From positions 310,001-374,000 of the forward strand of contig JAHHHM010000001.1 in NCBI GenBank assembly GCA_019359355.1: a stretch of DNA of 64,000 bases, read 5' to 3'. Position numbers and translations under genes: made by a program. Below are positions 26,319 to 35,411 of the stretch, one piece after another. The number at the start of each line of letters is the position of its first letter. Within the stretch, counting starts at the first letter, position 1. A model generated the notes under the pieces. That model saw nothing but the letters and a program-made list of their open reading frames with translations. It made no database searches and was not told the DNA's origin. Source of the DNA: Microcoleus vaginatus WJT46-NPBG5 (GTDB lineage: Bacteria; Cyanobacteriota; Cyanobacteriia; Cyanobacteriales; Oscillatoriaceae).

Positions 26319-27845
26319 ATGAAATTGGCTTACTGGATGTATGCCGGTCCTGCACACATCGGCACCCTACGTGTCTCCAGTTCCTTCAAAAACGTCCACG
26401 CCATCATGCACGCACCCATTGGCGATGACTACTTCAACGTCATGCGCTCGATGCTAGAGCGGGATCGGAACTTTACGCCGGTGACGATCAGTTCGGTTGA
26501 TCGCAACGTGTTGGCACGCGGATCTCAGGAAAAAGTGGTGGACAACATCATCCGTAAGGACGCTGAGGAACACCCGGATCTGATTGTGTTAACTCCCACC
26601 TGCACTTCCAGCATTCTGCAAGAAGACTTAGAAAACTTTGTGCAACGCGCTCAGCTAGATGCAAAAGGCGATGTCATGCTGGCAGACGTGAACCACTACC
26701 GCGTGAATGAACTGCAAGCCGCCGACAGCACCCTGCGTCAAATTGTCCAGTTCTACATCGAGAAAGCTCGCAAAAAAGGCGACATACCAGAAGGCAAGAC
26801 AGAAAAGCCTTCAGTTAACATTCTCGGCATTTCCAGCCTGGGTTTCCACAATCACCACGACTGCACGGAACTGAAGCGGTTAATGGCTGACCTCGGCATT
26901 GAAGTGAACGAAGTGATTCCAGAAGGCGCTTCGGTTCATAACCTCAAGAAATTGCCGCGTGCTTGGTTTAACCTGGTGCCTTACCGCGAAATCGGCTTAA
27001 TGGCAGCGCGTTACCTAGAGCAAGAATTCGGCACGCCTTATGTTGATATCACCCCGATGGGTGTGGTGGAAACGGCACGCTGCATCCGCAAGATTCAGCA
27101 AGTGATTAATGCTCAAGGTGCTGATGTTAACTATGAAGATTACATCAACGAGCAAACACTCCATGTATCTCAAGCGGCTTGGTTTTCCCGCTCAATTGAC
27201 TGCCAAAACTTAACCGGCAAGAAAGCAGTTGTGTTTGGGGATAATACTCACGCTGCCGCTTTGACAAAGATTCTGGCGCGTGAAATGGGAATTCACGTTG
27301 TTTGGGCCGGCACTTATTGCAAATATGATGCTGACTGGTTCCGCGATGAGGTCAGCGAGTATTGCGATGAAGTGATCATCACAGACGATCACGGTCAAAT
27401 TGGTGATGCCATCGCCCGTGTCGAGCCGTCTGCCATCTTTGGCACCCAAATGGAACGCCACGTTGGCAAGCGTTTGGATATTCCTTGCGGTGTGATTGCG
27501 GCACCGATTCACGTTCAAAACTTCCCGATTGGTTACAAACCTTTCTGCGGTTACGAAGGTACGAATCAAATTGCAGATTTGGTCTACAATTCCTTTACTT
27601 TAGGAATGGAAGATCACCTGCTGGAAATCTTTGGCGGACACGACACTAAAGAAGTCATCCACAAGGGTATTTCTGCTGATTCGGATCTGGCTTGGACAAA
27701 AGAAGCTCAGGGCGAATTAAATAAGGTTCCTGGCTTTGTTCGGGGCAAGGTTAAACGCAATACTGAGAAGTTTGCCCGTGAGCGTGGTTTCAGTCAAATT
27801 AATGTTGAAGTGATGTACGCAGCTAAGGAATCTGTCGGCGCATAG
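26319..27845 (+). CDS. chlB: Light-independent protochlorophyllide reductase subunit B
   Basis: ChlB pairs with ChlN to form the nitrogenase-like NB component that reduces protochlorophyllide in the dark, receiving electrons from ChlL. The 508-residue protein starts [20 protein letters not shown]. It has the Cys-containing [32 protein letters not shown], the active-site region [19 protein letters not shown], and the usual C-terminal domain ([15 protein letters not shown]). The length matches cyanobacterial ChlB. chlL and chlN are not in the window, as is usual in cyanobacteria, where chlB is often separate. A terminator follows at 27877, then a GUN4 gene, also linked to chlorophyll synthesis. 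Confidence 0.98.
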   Translation: MKLAYWMYAGPAHIGTLRVSSSFKNVHAIMHAPIGDDYFNVMRSMLERDRNFTPVTISSVDRNVLARGSQEKVVDNIIRKDAEEHPDLIVLTPTCTSSILQEDLENFVQRAQLDAKGDVMLADVNHYRVNELQAADSTLRQIVQFYIEKARKKGDIPEGKTEKPSVNILGISSLGFHNHHDCTELKRLMADLGIEVNEVIPEGASVHNLKKLPRAWFNLVPYREIGLMAARYLEQEFGTPYVDITPMGVVETARCIRKIQQVINAQGADVNYEDYINEQTLHVSQAAWFSRSIDCQNLTGKKAVVFGDNTHAAALTKILAREMGIHVVWAGTYCKYDADWFRDEVSEYCDEVIITDDHGQIGDAIARVEPSAIFGTQMERHVGKRLDIPCGVIAAPIHVQNFPIGYKPFCGYEGTNQIADLVYNSFTLGMEDHLLEIFGGHDTKEVIHKGISADSDLAWTKEAQGELNKVPGFVRGKVKRNTEKFARERGFSQINVEVMYAAKESVGA

Positions 27846-27876
27846 TTGGCGGTTTAGTGATTAGTCGCTGACTTGT

Positions 27877-27916
27877 GAAAATCCTTCCGCTGGTGGTTCA
27901 GGGGGAGGATTTTTTC
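27877..27916 (+). terminator. Terminator after chlB
   Basis: GAAAATCCTTCC pairs with GGAGGATTTT with one bulged base and is followed by a run of T. The hairpin begins 32 bases past the chlB stop. Confidence 0.8.
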
Positions 27917-27943
27917 ACTCTTTGGAAAAAACTACTTTGTTTA

Positions 27944-27968
27944 TTTTTAACCACAGATGCACACAGAT
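27944..27968 (-). repeat. 25-base dispersed repeat, copy 2 (inverted)
   Basis: This is the exact reverse complement of positions 16141-16165, in the leader just upstream of the GUN4 gene. Confidence 0.75.
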
Positions 27969-28017
27969 AAACATAGATAATTTAGACTTATAAAATAAAT
28001 TTTTATTAACTTTTTTT

Positions 28018-28764
28018 ATGCCTAAAAAATCTAAATCTCAATCAAGTGATTTGCTAAGCAACGCATCTTCAAAGGAAGGGAAAAAATACAAGAGGGAAAC
28101 GCTTTTACGTCTAGAAGTGCGGTTAGATGAAATGCAGGCGCAGTTGCAACAGGCAGGGGAAGAAAGAGCGCAATTGCTATCTTTGTTGCAGCAAGCAGCA
28201 CAGGAAAGAGTTTATTTGCAATCGCAGTTGGAATGGGTGTTATACCGGCTTGAACAAGGGAATTTAGCGCCAACCCCAGAACAAAGCGAAACTGCTCAGT
28301 ATTCAGAAGTTGGAATCGACTACAGTGAATTGCAGAACTTGTTAGAAAGCGGCAAATGGCAAAAAGCTGATCGGCAGACATGGGAAGTGATGCTAAAAGC
28401 TGCCGGTAGAGAGAAAGAAGGCTGCCTAACGGCTGAAGATATTCAAAACTTTCCTTGCACCGATTTACGCACGATTGATTGGTTTTGGGAACACTACAGC
28501 AATGGTCACTTTGGTTTAAGCGTACAGCAACGCATCTGGCAGAGCAGTAACACCGGCTACACAGATTTTTGCGATCGCATTGGATGGCGTGTTCGAGGTG
28601 GCTGGCTTTACTACAACGAACTCAGCTTTAACTTGAATGCACCGGCAGGACATCTGCCGGTTTTGGCATGGCGGCAACGCGCCTGTTATGGCGTCGGCAA
28701 ATGTACCGCTTCCGAGAGCATTTCTCATTTCATCACAAGACTTTCAACCTGTAACAGTCCCTAA
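28018..28764 (+). CDS. GUN4-domain protein with N-terminal coiled coil
   Basis: GUN4 proteins bind protoporphyrin IX and Mg-protoporphyrin and stimulate Mg-chelatase. The 248-residue protein has a charged N-terminus and a heptad-rich Gln/Leu/Glu helix (about 25-82). A complete GUN4 domain follows (~100-245): YSELQNLLESGKWQKADR, ENFPCTDL-type core (here QNFPCTDLRTIDWFWEHY), FCDRIGWRVRGGWLYYNEL and APAGHLPVLAWR. The terminal segment normally containing a WFG motif reads CYGVG. It sits downstream of chlB but behind a terminator, so any regulatory link is only by position. Cyanobacteria usually carry several GUN4-domain proteins, so this need not be the canonical one. Confidence 0.85.
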   Translation: MPKKSKSQSSDLLSNASSKEGKKYKRETLLRLEVRLDEMQAQLQQAGEERAQLLSLLQQAAQERVYLQSQLEWVLYRLEQGNLAPTPEQSETAQYSEVGIDYSELQNLLESGKWQKADRQTWEVMLKAAGREKEGCLTAEDIQNFPCTDLRTIDWFWEHYSNGHFGLSVQQRIWQSSNTGYTDFCDRIGWRVRGGWLYYNELSFNLNAPAGHLPVLAWRQRACYGVGKCTASESISHFITRLSTCNSP

Positions 28765-28790
28765 TTTCAGTTAATTTCTAATAACATCCA

Positions 28791-29711
28791 TCACCGGCTC
28801 TCAATGATCTTGTCAAAAAATGTAAAAACAGCCGGCAACTGTCCTCCCCAAAACTTATAGTCATGTGCCGCACCCTTAACAGGATAATATTCCACTGTAA
28901 TTTTATTACCCTGACTTTGCACAAGCGCCTGATAAAATAGCCGGCTTTGTTCTTCAGGTACGATATCATCAGCCGTACCATGAGCAAGATATAAAGGCAT
29001 CTTCCATTCTGAAACTCGCGCCATTGGATTGTCTCGTCCTTTCCATCTTTCAGGAAATTTGTTAAAGGAACCATAGACAGCCGTCATCAGCCGGTCTTCG
29101 GGGGTATTCTCTTGACTAAAATCTCCAGAAAGACTTGCTCCCGCTACAAATAAACCTGGATTTTCCAGAGCAATGAGTGCAACTCCTCTGCCGCCGGTGG
29201 AAAGTCCCAGCAAGGTATTATTATCCCCTTGCTTTAACAAATTATGCCGGTTTTGAATCTCCGGAATAAAACGCTTTTTAATAAATTCTCCCCCCGGCAT
29301 TTTATTCCATTTCAGTTGAGTTTCTGGATAATAGGAACTTTCATATAAGGTTTGTAACATTTCCGGCAAAATCAGAGCGTATCCATATTTGTCAGCATAT
29401 TTAACAAGGGGAGAATTTTCTATCCAGCTAGTACGGGGAAAATCCCAGCCGGGAAGCAAAACAATGGAACGGTTGCGATAATTTTTGGGAACGTAAATAT
29501 CGTAAGCAACATCGTCCACTTTCATATTTTTACTCCAGCCGGCCTTAAGTTTTGCGGCTGCCGGCTGTGGTGAGGGAGAACTTACATTTGGCTCTTTTGT
29601 TGGAGTTACATCTTGAGCTTTAATTATTGCGTTGGAATTGGAACAACTTTCTATACTAAAAAATAAAAAAGGAATAAATATCAATCGTGCCATGAACTTT
29701 GACATGATCAT
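28791..29711 (-). CDS. Exported alpha/beta hydrolase (esterase family)
   Basis: The protein has 306 residues. A hydrophobic N-terminus ending SIESC suggests a lipoprotein (Cys23), although Glu at -2 is unusual. The domain is an esterase-D/feruloyl-esterase type alpha/beta hydrolase: IVLLPGWDFPRTSW, the nucleophile elbow LLGLSTGGRGVAL (Ser171), the acid in LAHGTADDIVPEEQ and the histidine in KGAAHDYKFWG (His283). All three catalytic residues are visible. It probably hydrolyses ester bonds outside the cytoplasm; the substrate is unknown. It is convergent with the GUN4 gene, 26 bases away. Confidence 0.85.
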   Translation of the reverse strand: MIMSKFMARLIFIPFLFFSIESCSNSNAIIKAQDVTPTKEPNVSSPSPQPAAAKLKAGWSKNMKVDDVAYDIYVPKNYRNRSIVLLPGWDFPRTSWIENSPLVKYADKYGYALILPEMLQTLYESSYYPETQLKWNKMPGGEFIKKRFIPEIQNRHNLLKQGDNNTLLGLSTGGRGVALIALENPGLFVAGASLSGDFSQENTPEDRLMTAVYGSFNKFPERWKGRDNPMARVSEWKMPLYLAHGTADDIVPEEQSRLFYQALVQSQGNKITVEYYPVKGAAHDYKFWGGQLPAVFTFFDKIIESR

Positions 29712-29990
29712 TTAGTAGAATTTGAAAATTAAACAACTTAATATTATAAAGCTTTTTACAGCAAATAGAACCCTTCCTAATCTTCCCCTTCTGAAAACTT
29801 TCCAGATAATGGTCAACTTTAGAATGCTTCAATTGTGCTCATTCAGAGAGTAACCGCGCTGCAACCCGAAGCCAGCGTTAGTTTCTCTCAAAAGCGGATC
29901 GATCAATTAATTTTTTTTAAGAAGGTAGCTGCAAAACTCAGTATAACTTCAGAATCCAATCTTTTTTCTAGCGTTCATGAGGAAAGACCG

Positions 29991-30179
29991 ATGAGTGAGT
30001 ATGCTCCCGAAATCGGCATTGATGAGCTGACTAAGAGCAAAGCTGACTCTTACGACAACAAGCGCCATGATGAAAGTATAAAAGCGCCAGGAATCAATTA
30101 TTATGCAGAGCTGTTAAAACGAGCGGGATTAACGGTGCTCTCCGTGCATGGAGATTCTTTGCGGGTTAAGGCAAATTAA
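29991..30179 (+). CDS. Small hypothetical protein (62 residues)
   Basis: ATG 29991 is preceded by GAGGAAAG and opens a 62-residue protein starting MSEYAPEIGIDELTKS and ending SVHGDSLRVKAN. It is hydrophilic and has no signal or membrane helix. A longer in-frame GTG start at 29835 gives an unlikely N-terminus. I do not recognise a family. Confidence 0.5.
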   Translation: MSEYAPEIGIDELTKSKADSYDNKRHDESIKAPGINYYAELLKRAGLTVLSVHGDSLRVKAN

Positions 30180-30275
30180 GTGCAATTGTCGGAAGTGCTG
30201 AATGATGAGCCACCGGCATGGGAAATTCTGCTGGATGAAGTGTCTCATAACGAGTAGAACTCTACTGATAAACTC

Positions 30276-30310
30276 AAAAAAAAATTGAGAACCCTTTACA
30301 GAGTCCCCAA
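30276..30310 (-). terminator. Terminator of hli gene
   Basis: On the minus strand, TTGGGGAC and GTTCTCAA form an 8-base stem with two G-U pairs, followed by a run of nine T. It lies about 52 bases beyond the hli stop. Confidence 0.7.
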
Positions 30311-30361
30311 CTTTTTTAACGATTTCAAGCCGCTAAGGCTTTACAGAAATAGACTTAGAAT

Positions 30362-30571
30362 TTAGTACAGACCCAAGAAGTGGAGAACACCTTGGCCGGT
30401 GGTTAGCTCAACAATCACGGCAATCAGGAAGCCCAGCATTGCCAAACGACCGTTCCAAAGTTCGGCAGTCGGGTTAGAACCAAACTCGAACTTGGTTCCA
30501 AATTCGCCGTATTTACGTTGGAATTGACCTTGGTAAGTAGGGTCGGTGTTGGGTGTAGGTGTGTTAGTCAT
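30362..30571 (-). CDS. hli: High-light-inducible chlorophyll a/b-binding-like protein
   Basis: This 69-residue protein has one transmembrane helix carrying the chlorophyll-binding motif ELWNGRLAMLGFLIAVIVEL (ExxNxR). The N-terminal ~35 residues are polar (FQRKYGEFGTKFEFGSNPTA). HLIPs sit in the thylakoid membrane, bind chlorophyll and carotenoid, and protect photosystem II assembly and chlorophyll recycling under stress. The gene is monocistronic with its own terminator. Length and motif are standard for single-helix HliA/B-type proteins. Confidence 0.95.
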   Translation of the reverse strand: MTNTPTPNTDPTYQGQFQRKYGEFGTKFEFGSNPTAELWNGRLAMLGFLIAVIVELTTGQGVLHFLGLY

Positions 30572-30970
30572 GATTAAATCTCCGAATTCAGGAAGCGTGT
30601 TGTGTGCTGTTATTAAGTAATGTAAAGAATGCTTGCGGGAAGTGCCATCTTCCTTTAGGTAAGGAAAAAAATAGCCTCAAATGGCCAAAAGTCTGCCTTA
30701 AGACAGCGGCAAGATGCTTAAAGCCCATCTTGTTAGTACCACAGTGCTTGCAAGTAAGCAGGGGGTTCCCTGGGGAAGCTGATCTTAGGAAAATCGACTG
30801 GTTGCCTTAGAAAGTATTTCAATAGGCGGATGCCATGCCACAATGTTGCATTGGCTACCAATTCAAACAGCCGGCTTTACTAAAATCCATAGCAAAACTA
30901 GCGGTGCGAGGGTGCATCCGCTAGCAAGCTGAGTGTATTCAATTCACCGACAGGTAAAAAACGACTGCGA
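30572..30970. other. Non-coding gap upstream of hli
   Basis: A 400-base gap with no plausible gene. It must contain the hli promoter region on the minus strand. Nothing resembling a clean light-responsive (HLR1) element was recognised by eye. Confidence 0.4.
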
Positions 30971-31510
30971 TCAGGTTGTAGCCGGTGCAGCCAACATTCC
31001 CTCACTCAGACCGGCATCGCATAGCCGATTGGCACCAATATTGCGGCTGAGTACCGCCAAACCGGCTAGGTGCGCTTGCAAGCCGGCTGTACTGGCGCAG
31101 CAGTCGGTGATCACGATCGGTTCAATGCCGATGTCGAACACATCCATTGCAATTTTCAACACACACATATCTGTGTCGATGCCGGCAATAAAAATTTTCT
31201 CGATAGAGTTTTCGCGCAGATAGCTGGTGAGTTCATCTGGCATCCCGCACAGTCCCGACTTAGAAAAGATTAGATCCGGCGAGGCATAGGGTTGAAGTTC
31301 TGGGACAATGTTAATTTCAGGATCGTCGGCGCACCCATGCCAGTCGAGAAAACGACAGTACGGCCCTTCTTGATCGTTAATGAACCGAGTAAAAATCAGG
31401 GGTGCATACTCGCTGGACCCAATCAGGCGGGCGATGCGTTGCGGGATATGATGCGTGAAGTCGTTAATAAAGCCGGCTTGCACATCAACGATGAGTAATG
31501 CCTCAGACAT
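30971..31510 (-). CDS. Isochorismatase-family cysteine hydrolase
   Basis: The 179-residue protein has the family triad: Asp9 in LLIVDVQAGF, Lys84 in IFSKSGLCGM, and the nucleophile Cys116 in GIDTDMCVLKIAMD. The usual cis-peptide segment precedes the cysteine. Relatives include nicotinamidase, N-carbamoylsarcosine amidase and isochorismatase; the sequence does not distinguish these. It is a cytoplasmic, single gene. A nicotinamidase role would fit NAD salvage, but nadB elsewhere in the window is not evidence for it. Confidence 0.85.
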   Translation of the reverse strand: MSEALLIVDVQAGFINDFTHHIPQRIARLIGSSEYAPLIFTRFINDQEGPYCRFLDWHGCADDPEINIVPELQPYASPDLIFSKSGLCGMPDELTSYLRENSIEKIFIAGIDTDMCVLKIAMDVFDIGIEPIVITDCCASTAGLQAHLAGLAVLSRNIGANRLCDAGLSEGMLAAPATT

Positions 31511-31809
31511 TTCTAAAAGCTCTCCTCAAGAGGGCGCTGAGTTTTTGTTAGCTGCTTTACATCTAATTGACCTGACACCTGCGCTGAATCTCCCTAACGA
31601 AAGATTTTTAGCCGGCTAACTAGGGACTCGCGGGGGAGAGAGAGACAATTGTCTGTGATGGCAGGCATCCCATTTCAAAAGTGGAGCGAATTTTGCTTGG
31701 CATCACAATAGGTATTCTTTCGTGCTGTATATTAATTCCGTCACCGGCACGAAATTTCTATATCTCCTAATTTCCTCATGCCGGCTCAAATTCTTAATTC
31801 TTAACTGCC

Positions 31810-32673
31810 ATGCCTGAATTCCTCTCCAAATCTCTCTACTTATTTCTAGTTGAAACAGCCGATCCTCAGCTATTAGATCCGCGCAGATATGCGGCTGTAT
31901 TGCAAGCGCTGGAAGTTTGGAGAAAGCTGCTTGAGTTAGGCTTTAAGGTCGTCCCTCAATTTCTCTGGGCGCTGGGAATTTTGTTACTGACACGATTAAC
32001 CATTGGTGTGATCAGTCGGTCGTTGCGCCGCGTCCTCAATCGCACAGAACCTACATTACGCAAGTTCCTGATCCAAGCCGCTGAAATTTTAACGCTGGTT
32101 GTGGGCGTTGTGGGTGCTTTGAATGCAGTGGGAATTCAGGCGACCAGTGTGGTTGCGGTGGTGGGGGCTGCCGGTATTGCGATTGGTTTGGCTTGGCAAA
32201 ATACGCTTTCTCATTTTGCTGCCGGTGTAATGCTAATCAGTTTGCGTCCGTTTGAGGTGGGGGATTCTATTGAAGGTGCCGGTGTTGCCGGTACGGTAGA
32301 TGGCATCGGCATTTTTTCCACCACCCTTTTAACCCCAGATCGTGTAAAAATTATTGTGCCGAACGGTCAACTTTTTAACGGGACACTGAAAAATACAACC
32401 GCAGTGGGGACACGACGGGTTGATATCGAAGTTAATATTGGCGAACGTCCTATCGCCCCAACAATGGTTCAGCTAATATCACTAGCTCAAACCCATCCGC
32501 TTGTTTTAGAAGAACCGCAGCCAAGTTGTATTGTTGTCTCGATAGCAACCGGAACGGTTTTATCTTTACGTCCTTGGTGTGCGGCTGAAGCTTACGAACA
32601 GGTGAAATCGCAAGTGCAACAAATCGTTAAAGAAACGCTCAAAGAAACTGAGCCGCCGGCAGATGATTGTTGA
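31810..32673 (+). CDS. MscS-type mechanosensitive channel
   Basis: This is a 287-residue small-conductance channel. Transmembrane helices lie near 48-66 and 90-110. The pore helix is rich in Gly/Ala: VVAVVGAAGIAIGLAWQNT, followed by LSHFAAGVMLISLRPFEVGD, the MscS signature. The cytoplasmic beta domain carries VPNGQLFNGTLKN and the cage domain follows. Such channels release solutes on hypo-osmotic shock. It is convergent with the GT4 glycosyltransferase gene, with a shared terminator at 32761-32785. Confidence 0.92.
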   Translation: MPEFLSKSLYLFLVETADPQLLDPRRYAAVLQALEVWRKLLELGFKVVPQFLWALGILLLTRLTIGVISRSLRRVLNRTEPTLRKFLIQAAEILTLVVGVVGALNAVGIQATSVVAVVGAAGIAIGLAWQNTLSHFAAGVMLISLRPFEVGDSIEGAGVAGTVDGIGIFSTTLLTPDRVKIIVPNGQLFNGTLKNTTAVGTRRVDIEVNIGERPIAPTMVQLISLAQTHPLVLEEPQPSCIVVSIATGTVLSLRPWCAAEAYEQVKSQVQQIVKETLKETEPPADDC

Positions 32674-32760
32674 CAACTTTGATAAGATGCTTCGCCGGCT
32701 TCTCTTTAAAACTTTCGATAAAAACTTTAATTCATGAAAACCGGCACCCCATAACTAAAA

Positions 32761-32785
32761 AGCAGCTTTAAATCTTAAAGCTGCT
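32761..32785. terminator. Bidirectional terminator between MscS and GT4 genes
   Basis: AGCAGCTTTAA (32761-32771) and TTAAAGCTGCT (32775-32785) form a perfect 11-base stem with a 3-base loop. An A-run on its left gives a U-tract for the minus-strand gene. Confidence 0.85.
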
Positions 32786-32847
32786 GTATCAAAATATGAA
32801 TGTGTAAAAGTAAGATAACTTACACGTTTAACCGCTCAAGCTTTATA

Positions 32848-34116
32848 TTACGCGCTGACAGGCCCAACTTCGTGAGCCGGCACTTGCTGAAGTTGCGTGT
32901 AAAGAGCACTCAGTTGTGCAGCAACGCCATCCCAGCTAAACTTCGATTCCACGCGCTTTCTGGCAGCTTGACCCATTTGCAGCCCCCACTCTGGATTTGC
33001 CAGAATGCGGTCAATTGCGCCGGCGAAAGCAGCCACATCCTTAGGCGGACACAGTAAGCCAGTTTCTTCGGGCACCACTGTAAACTGAAGCCCTCCGACA
33101 TCAGATCCCACAACGGGCGTTCCACACGCCATCGCTTCAATGGTCACCAACCCAAAGGGTTCATAGTGACTGGGAACCACACAGACATCCGCTGCCGCAT
33201 AATAAACCGGCAGATCGCTAGGACCCAAACGCCCAGGAAAAACGGTTACATCACTCAAGCCGAGTTCGTTAACAATTCCTTCAATGCGTGCGCGTTCCTT
33301 GCCATCACTTTGGCCGGCACGAGAACCACCCCCGATAATCAGCTTGAACTCGGCATCACCGCGAAGTTGGGACTGTCCAACCGCGCGAACCGCAGTTTCA
33401 ATGCCTTTACGCGGATCAAAGCGTCCGACATATAAAACCACTTTCGTCTCTGAACCAATTCCCAACTTCTGGCGTGCTTCCTGCTTGGAAATAGAACCAA
33501 ATCTGCGGATATCTGTACCGCAAGGAATGATGTCAATATTTCCCTTTGTAGAAACCAGTTCTCGCATATGTTTCTTTTCTTGCGGACTGGTGGCGACAAC
33601 GCGATCGGCTGTTTCTAAAAGTGTCTTTTCAACCGCTAAGCGAGTTGTGGCAATCATGGGAATGGTGGCAATCGACTTATACTTAACCGCTCCCAAAGAA
33701 TGGTAAGTATGAACTTGTTTGATTGGTTGAACTTTTTTCAGTTCCATCCCGACCCAAGATGAAAGCCAGTAATTTGTATGGACGACTGGATATTCAACGC
33801 CGGCTGAAGATTGGAATTTTAAAAATTCTTCCACAAATGCTGGTAAATATCCATAAAGATTGTCGCGGGGGATAAATTCCTCTGGCCCAGCCGTTAACCG
33901 AATCGTCCGGCAGTTCGGACTGTGTTCAACCACTGTGGCGTCTTGCTTATTGGCTTTACGGGTAAACATATCAACTTCCAAACCCCGCTTTGCCAGCGCC
34001 TCACCGACTTGGCGCACATAAACGTTCTGTCCCCCCGCCTCTTCTTTACCAATTTCAACTGCGGGATCGCCGTGGACGGAGATTAAAGCGATACGCTGTT
34101 TTTTTGAAGAAATCAT
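32848..34116 (-). CDS. GT4 glycosyltransferase, sucrose-phosphate-synthase-like
   Basis: This 422-residue retaining glycosyltransferase has the GT-B fold. The N-terminal domain contains ALISVHGDPAVEIGKEEAGG followed by QNVYVRQVGEAL, the acceptor loop shared by sucrose-phosphate synthases. The C-terminal nucleotide-sugar domain has LYVGRFDPRKGIETAVRA, PSHYEPFGLVTIEAMACG and TPVVGSDVGGLQ, with the EX7E catalytic pattern. There is no C-terminal phosphatase domain. Sucrose-phosphate synthesis (osmoprotection or carbon export) is the best guess, and a MshA-like role in other glycoconjugates is an alternative. A structured leader (34207-34258) lies ~90 bases upstream of its ATG. Confidence 0.8.
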   Translation of the reverse strand: MISSKKQRIALISVHGDPAVEIGKEEAGGQNVYVRQVGEALAKRGLEVDMFTRKANKQDATVVEHSPNCRTIRLTAGPEEFIPRDNLYGYLPAFVEEFLKFQSSAGVEYPVVHTNYWLSSWVGMELKKVQPIKQVHTYHSLGAVKYKSIATIPMIATTRLAVEKTLLETADRVVATSPQEKKHMRELVSTKGNIDIIPCGTDIRRFGSISKQEARQKLGIGSETKVVLYVGRFDPRKGIETAVRAVGQSQLRGDAEFKLIIGGGSRAGQSDGKERARIEGIVNELGLSDVTVFPGRLGPSDLPVYYAAADVCVVPSHYEPFGLVTIEAMACGTPVVGSDVGGLQFTVVPEETGLLCPPKDVAAFAGAIDRILANPEWGLQMGQAARKRVESKFSWDGVAAQLSALYTQLQQVPAHEVGPVSA

Positions 34117-34206
34117 AGGTGTTGTTTTCCCCTACTTCTAGAAAATTTGAAGCGATGATTTGCACTTGCAATCATCTGCTGCTCTTTTAGCTTGGTTAAG
34201 TTTTCG

Positions 34207-34258
34207 GCTCATAGGTGAACCCGTAACTCCTAACGCGGGTGAATGCTATTCACTGAGC
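34207..34258 (-). promoter_or_regulatory. Structured 5' leader element upstream of GT4 gene
   Basis: GCTCA (34207-34211) with TGAGC (34254-34258), and GTGAA (34215-34219) with TTCAC (34249-34253), form an outer stem with one 3-base bulge. CCCG (34220-34223) and CGGG (34236-34239) form an inner stem. A competing hairpin GTGAAT/ATTCAC (34239-34244, 34248-34253) uses the same bases. On the minus strand the apical loop contains TTAGGAG. The layout recalls a degenerate tRNA or a switching leader. Confidence 0.4.
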
Positions 34259-34346
34259 TAAAATCCACAGAATTCAGGGTTGTAATTACTACAGATGGCC
34301 ATGACCCTTGCCGGATTTAATTGACGATTTTGAGTCCGAGTTTTTG

Positions 34347-34387
34347 TTAGAAAAAGCCTACTAAAAATCCTTTTAGTTTTTTTCTAA
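34347..34387. repeat. Long A/T-rich hairpin in the GT4-tRNA gap
   Basis: TTAGAAAAA (34347-34355) pairs with TTTTTCTAA (34379-34387), and ACTAAAA (34360-34366) with TTTTAGT (34371-34377), around a 4-base loop. It may be a terminator for an unseen transcript or a remnant repeat. The rest of 34117-34979 is non-coding. Confidence 0.45.
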
Positions 34388-34979
34388 AACCGACAGACTC
34401 TTCCGTTAGTTAAATCCAGATTTTCTTGAGTTCTAGGATAAGTTAAATTTAAATCGCATGGTCTCTCTAGGGTATCCTCCTTAGGCTATATTTCACTGTG
34501 CCAAACGTAAGGACGAAGATTTGACCTTTGGGTACAGCTGATTGCGCTGATTGAAACTTATAAGCTAAATAACTCGTTCGGCAGAATAGTTTGCTGGGTT
34601 AAAAGTGCCTTAACGAATCTTTATATATTATAATAGTCAACTGTTTTTGTCAAAACTTACTATAAATATTTGACGCTATCCTGAAGCTGCCGAACTTTAG
34701 GAATTATAAGAAATGAACTTTTTAAACAGAGCTTGTAGCAATATTGTTTGTACAAGTTTAGTTCGTTGCTAGAGCGCCGGCATTCATTGGTTTTTCTTGA
34801 TCGCTCGATTTCACGTTAGTTTAATCGCAATCGAGCCAGCAGTCGTTGCCGGCACAGACGCCCCGCCTGCGCCTTTTTTTGGTGCCGGCGGGTTCAGGTG
34901 AGTCTAAATTCGCAAAAAAAATATGGATCGAGTTGACGTGCTACGAAAAAGGTGTGCTAAGATAAGTAATTGTGACCTT

Positions 34980-35071
34980 GGAGAGGTGGCTGAGCGGTCG
35001 AAAGCGGCAGATTGCTAATCTGTTGTACGGCAGGTAACTCCGTACCGAGGGTTCGAATCCCTCCCTCTCCG
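34980..35071 (+). tRNA. tRNA-Ser (anticodon GCT)
   Basis: GGAGAGG (34980-34986) pairs with CCTCTCC (35064-35070), with discriminator G at 35071. The D arm is TGGCTGAGCGG, the anticodon loop holds GCT at 35014-35016, and a long variable arm (GTACGG...CCGTAC) marks a class II tRNA. The T arm GAGGGTTCGAATCCCTC is perfect. It reads AGC/AGT codons. CCA is not encoded. Confidence 0.97.
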
Positions 35072-35228
35072 TTCTTTAAACAGTCTGTAGCAGCTATCCT
35101 AGCTAGCAAGAGATTTCTGGGATGGTTTAAGTTGTGGCTTTTTCTTTGGCCCGTGTAACGCCTTTATCCTGGCTGGCTAACTTTTTTCTACAGACTGCAT
35201 TCAAAGCACTGTAATCGTGCTGGTGAAA

Positions 35229-35411
35229 TCAGGGGACAGCCGGATGATGAATCCGGTCAATCACTTTATGCAAAATTTTATAGGCTGCCGGCACTTCCCA
35301 GTAATAGGTAAACAGCCAAAATGTTAATCCGTCCAGGGGCGGGTTTTCACCGGCAGCCCTGTGTACAATTTTACAAAGAACAAACAGCCGCAGCAATTTG
35401 CTCTGAGACAA
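35229..35411 (-). CDS. Possible small ORF overlapping the serine hydrolase 3' end
   Basis: A 60-codon frame from a TTG overlaps the last 41 bases of the serine hydrolase gene in another frame. Its end is rich in aromatic residues in a protein-like way (TFWLFTYYWEVPAAYKIL), but it lacks a good start and any family. It could be a real small protein or chance. Confidence 0.25.
   Translation of the reverse strand: MSQSKLLRLFVLCKIVHRAAGENPPLDGLTFWLFTYYWEVPAAYKILHKVIDRIHHPAVP

Noticed and set aside
30604-30810. Plus-strand 68-codon frame upstream of hli
   Set aside because: Composition not protein-like; the region more likely holds the hli promoter.
34207-34258. A real tRNA gene in the GT4 leader
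   Set aside because: The D-arm-like TAGCTCAG and a TTCAC segment are present, but acceptor and T stems do not pair, so only a remnant or another structured RNA is possible.
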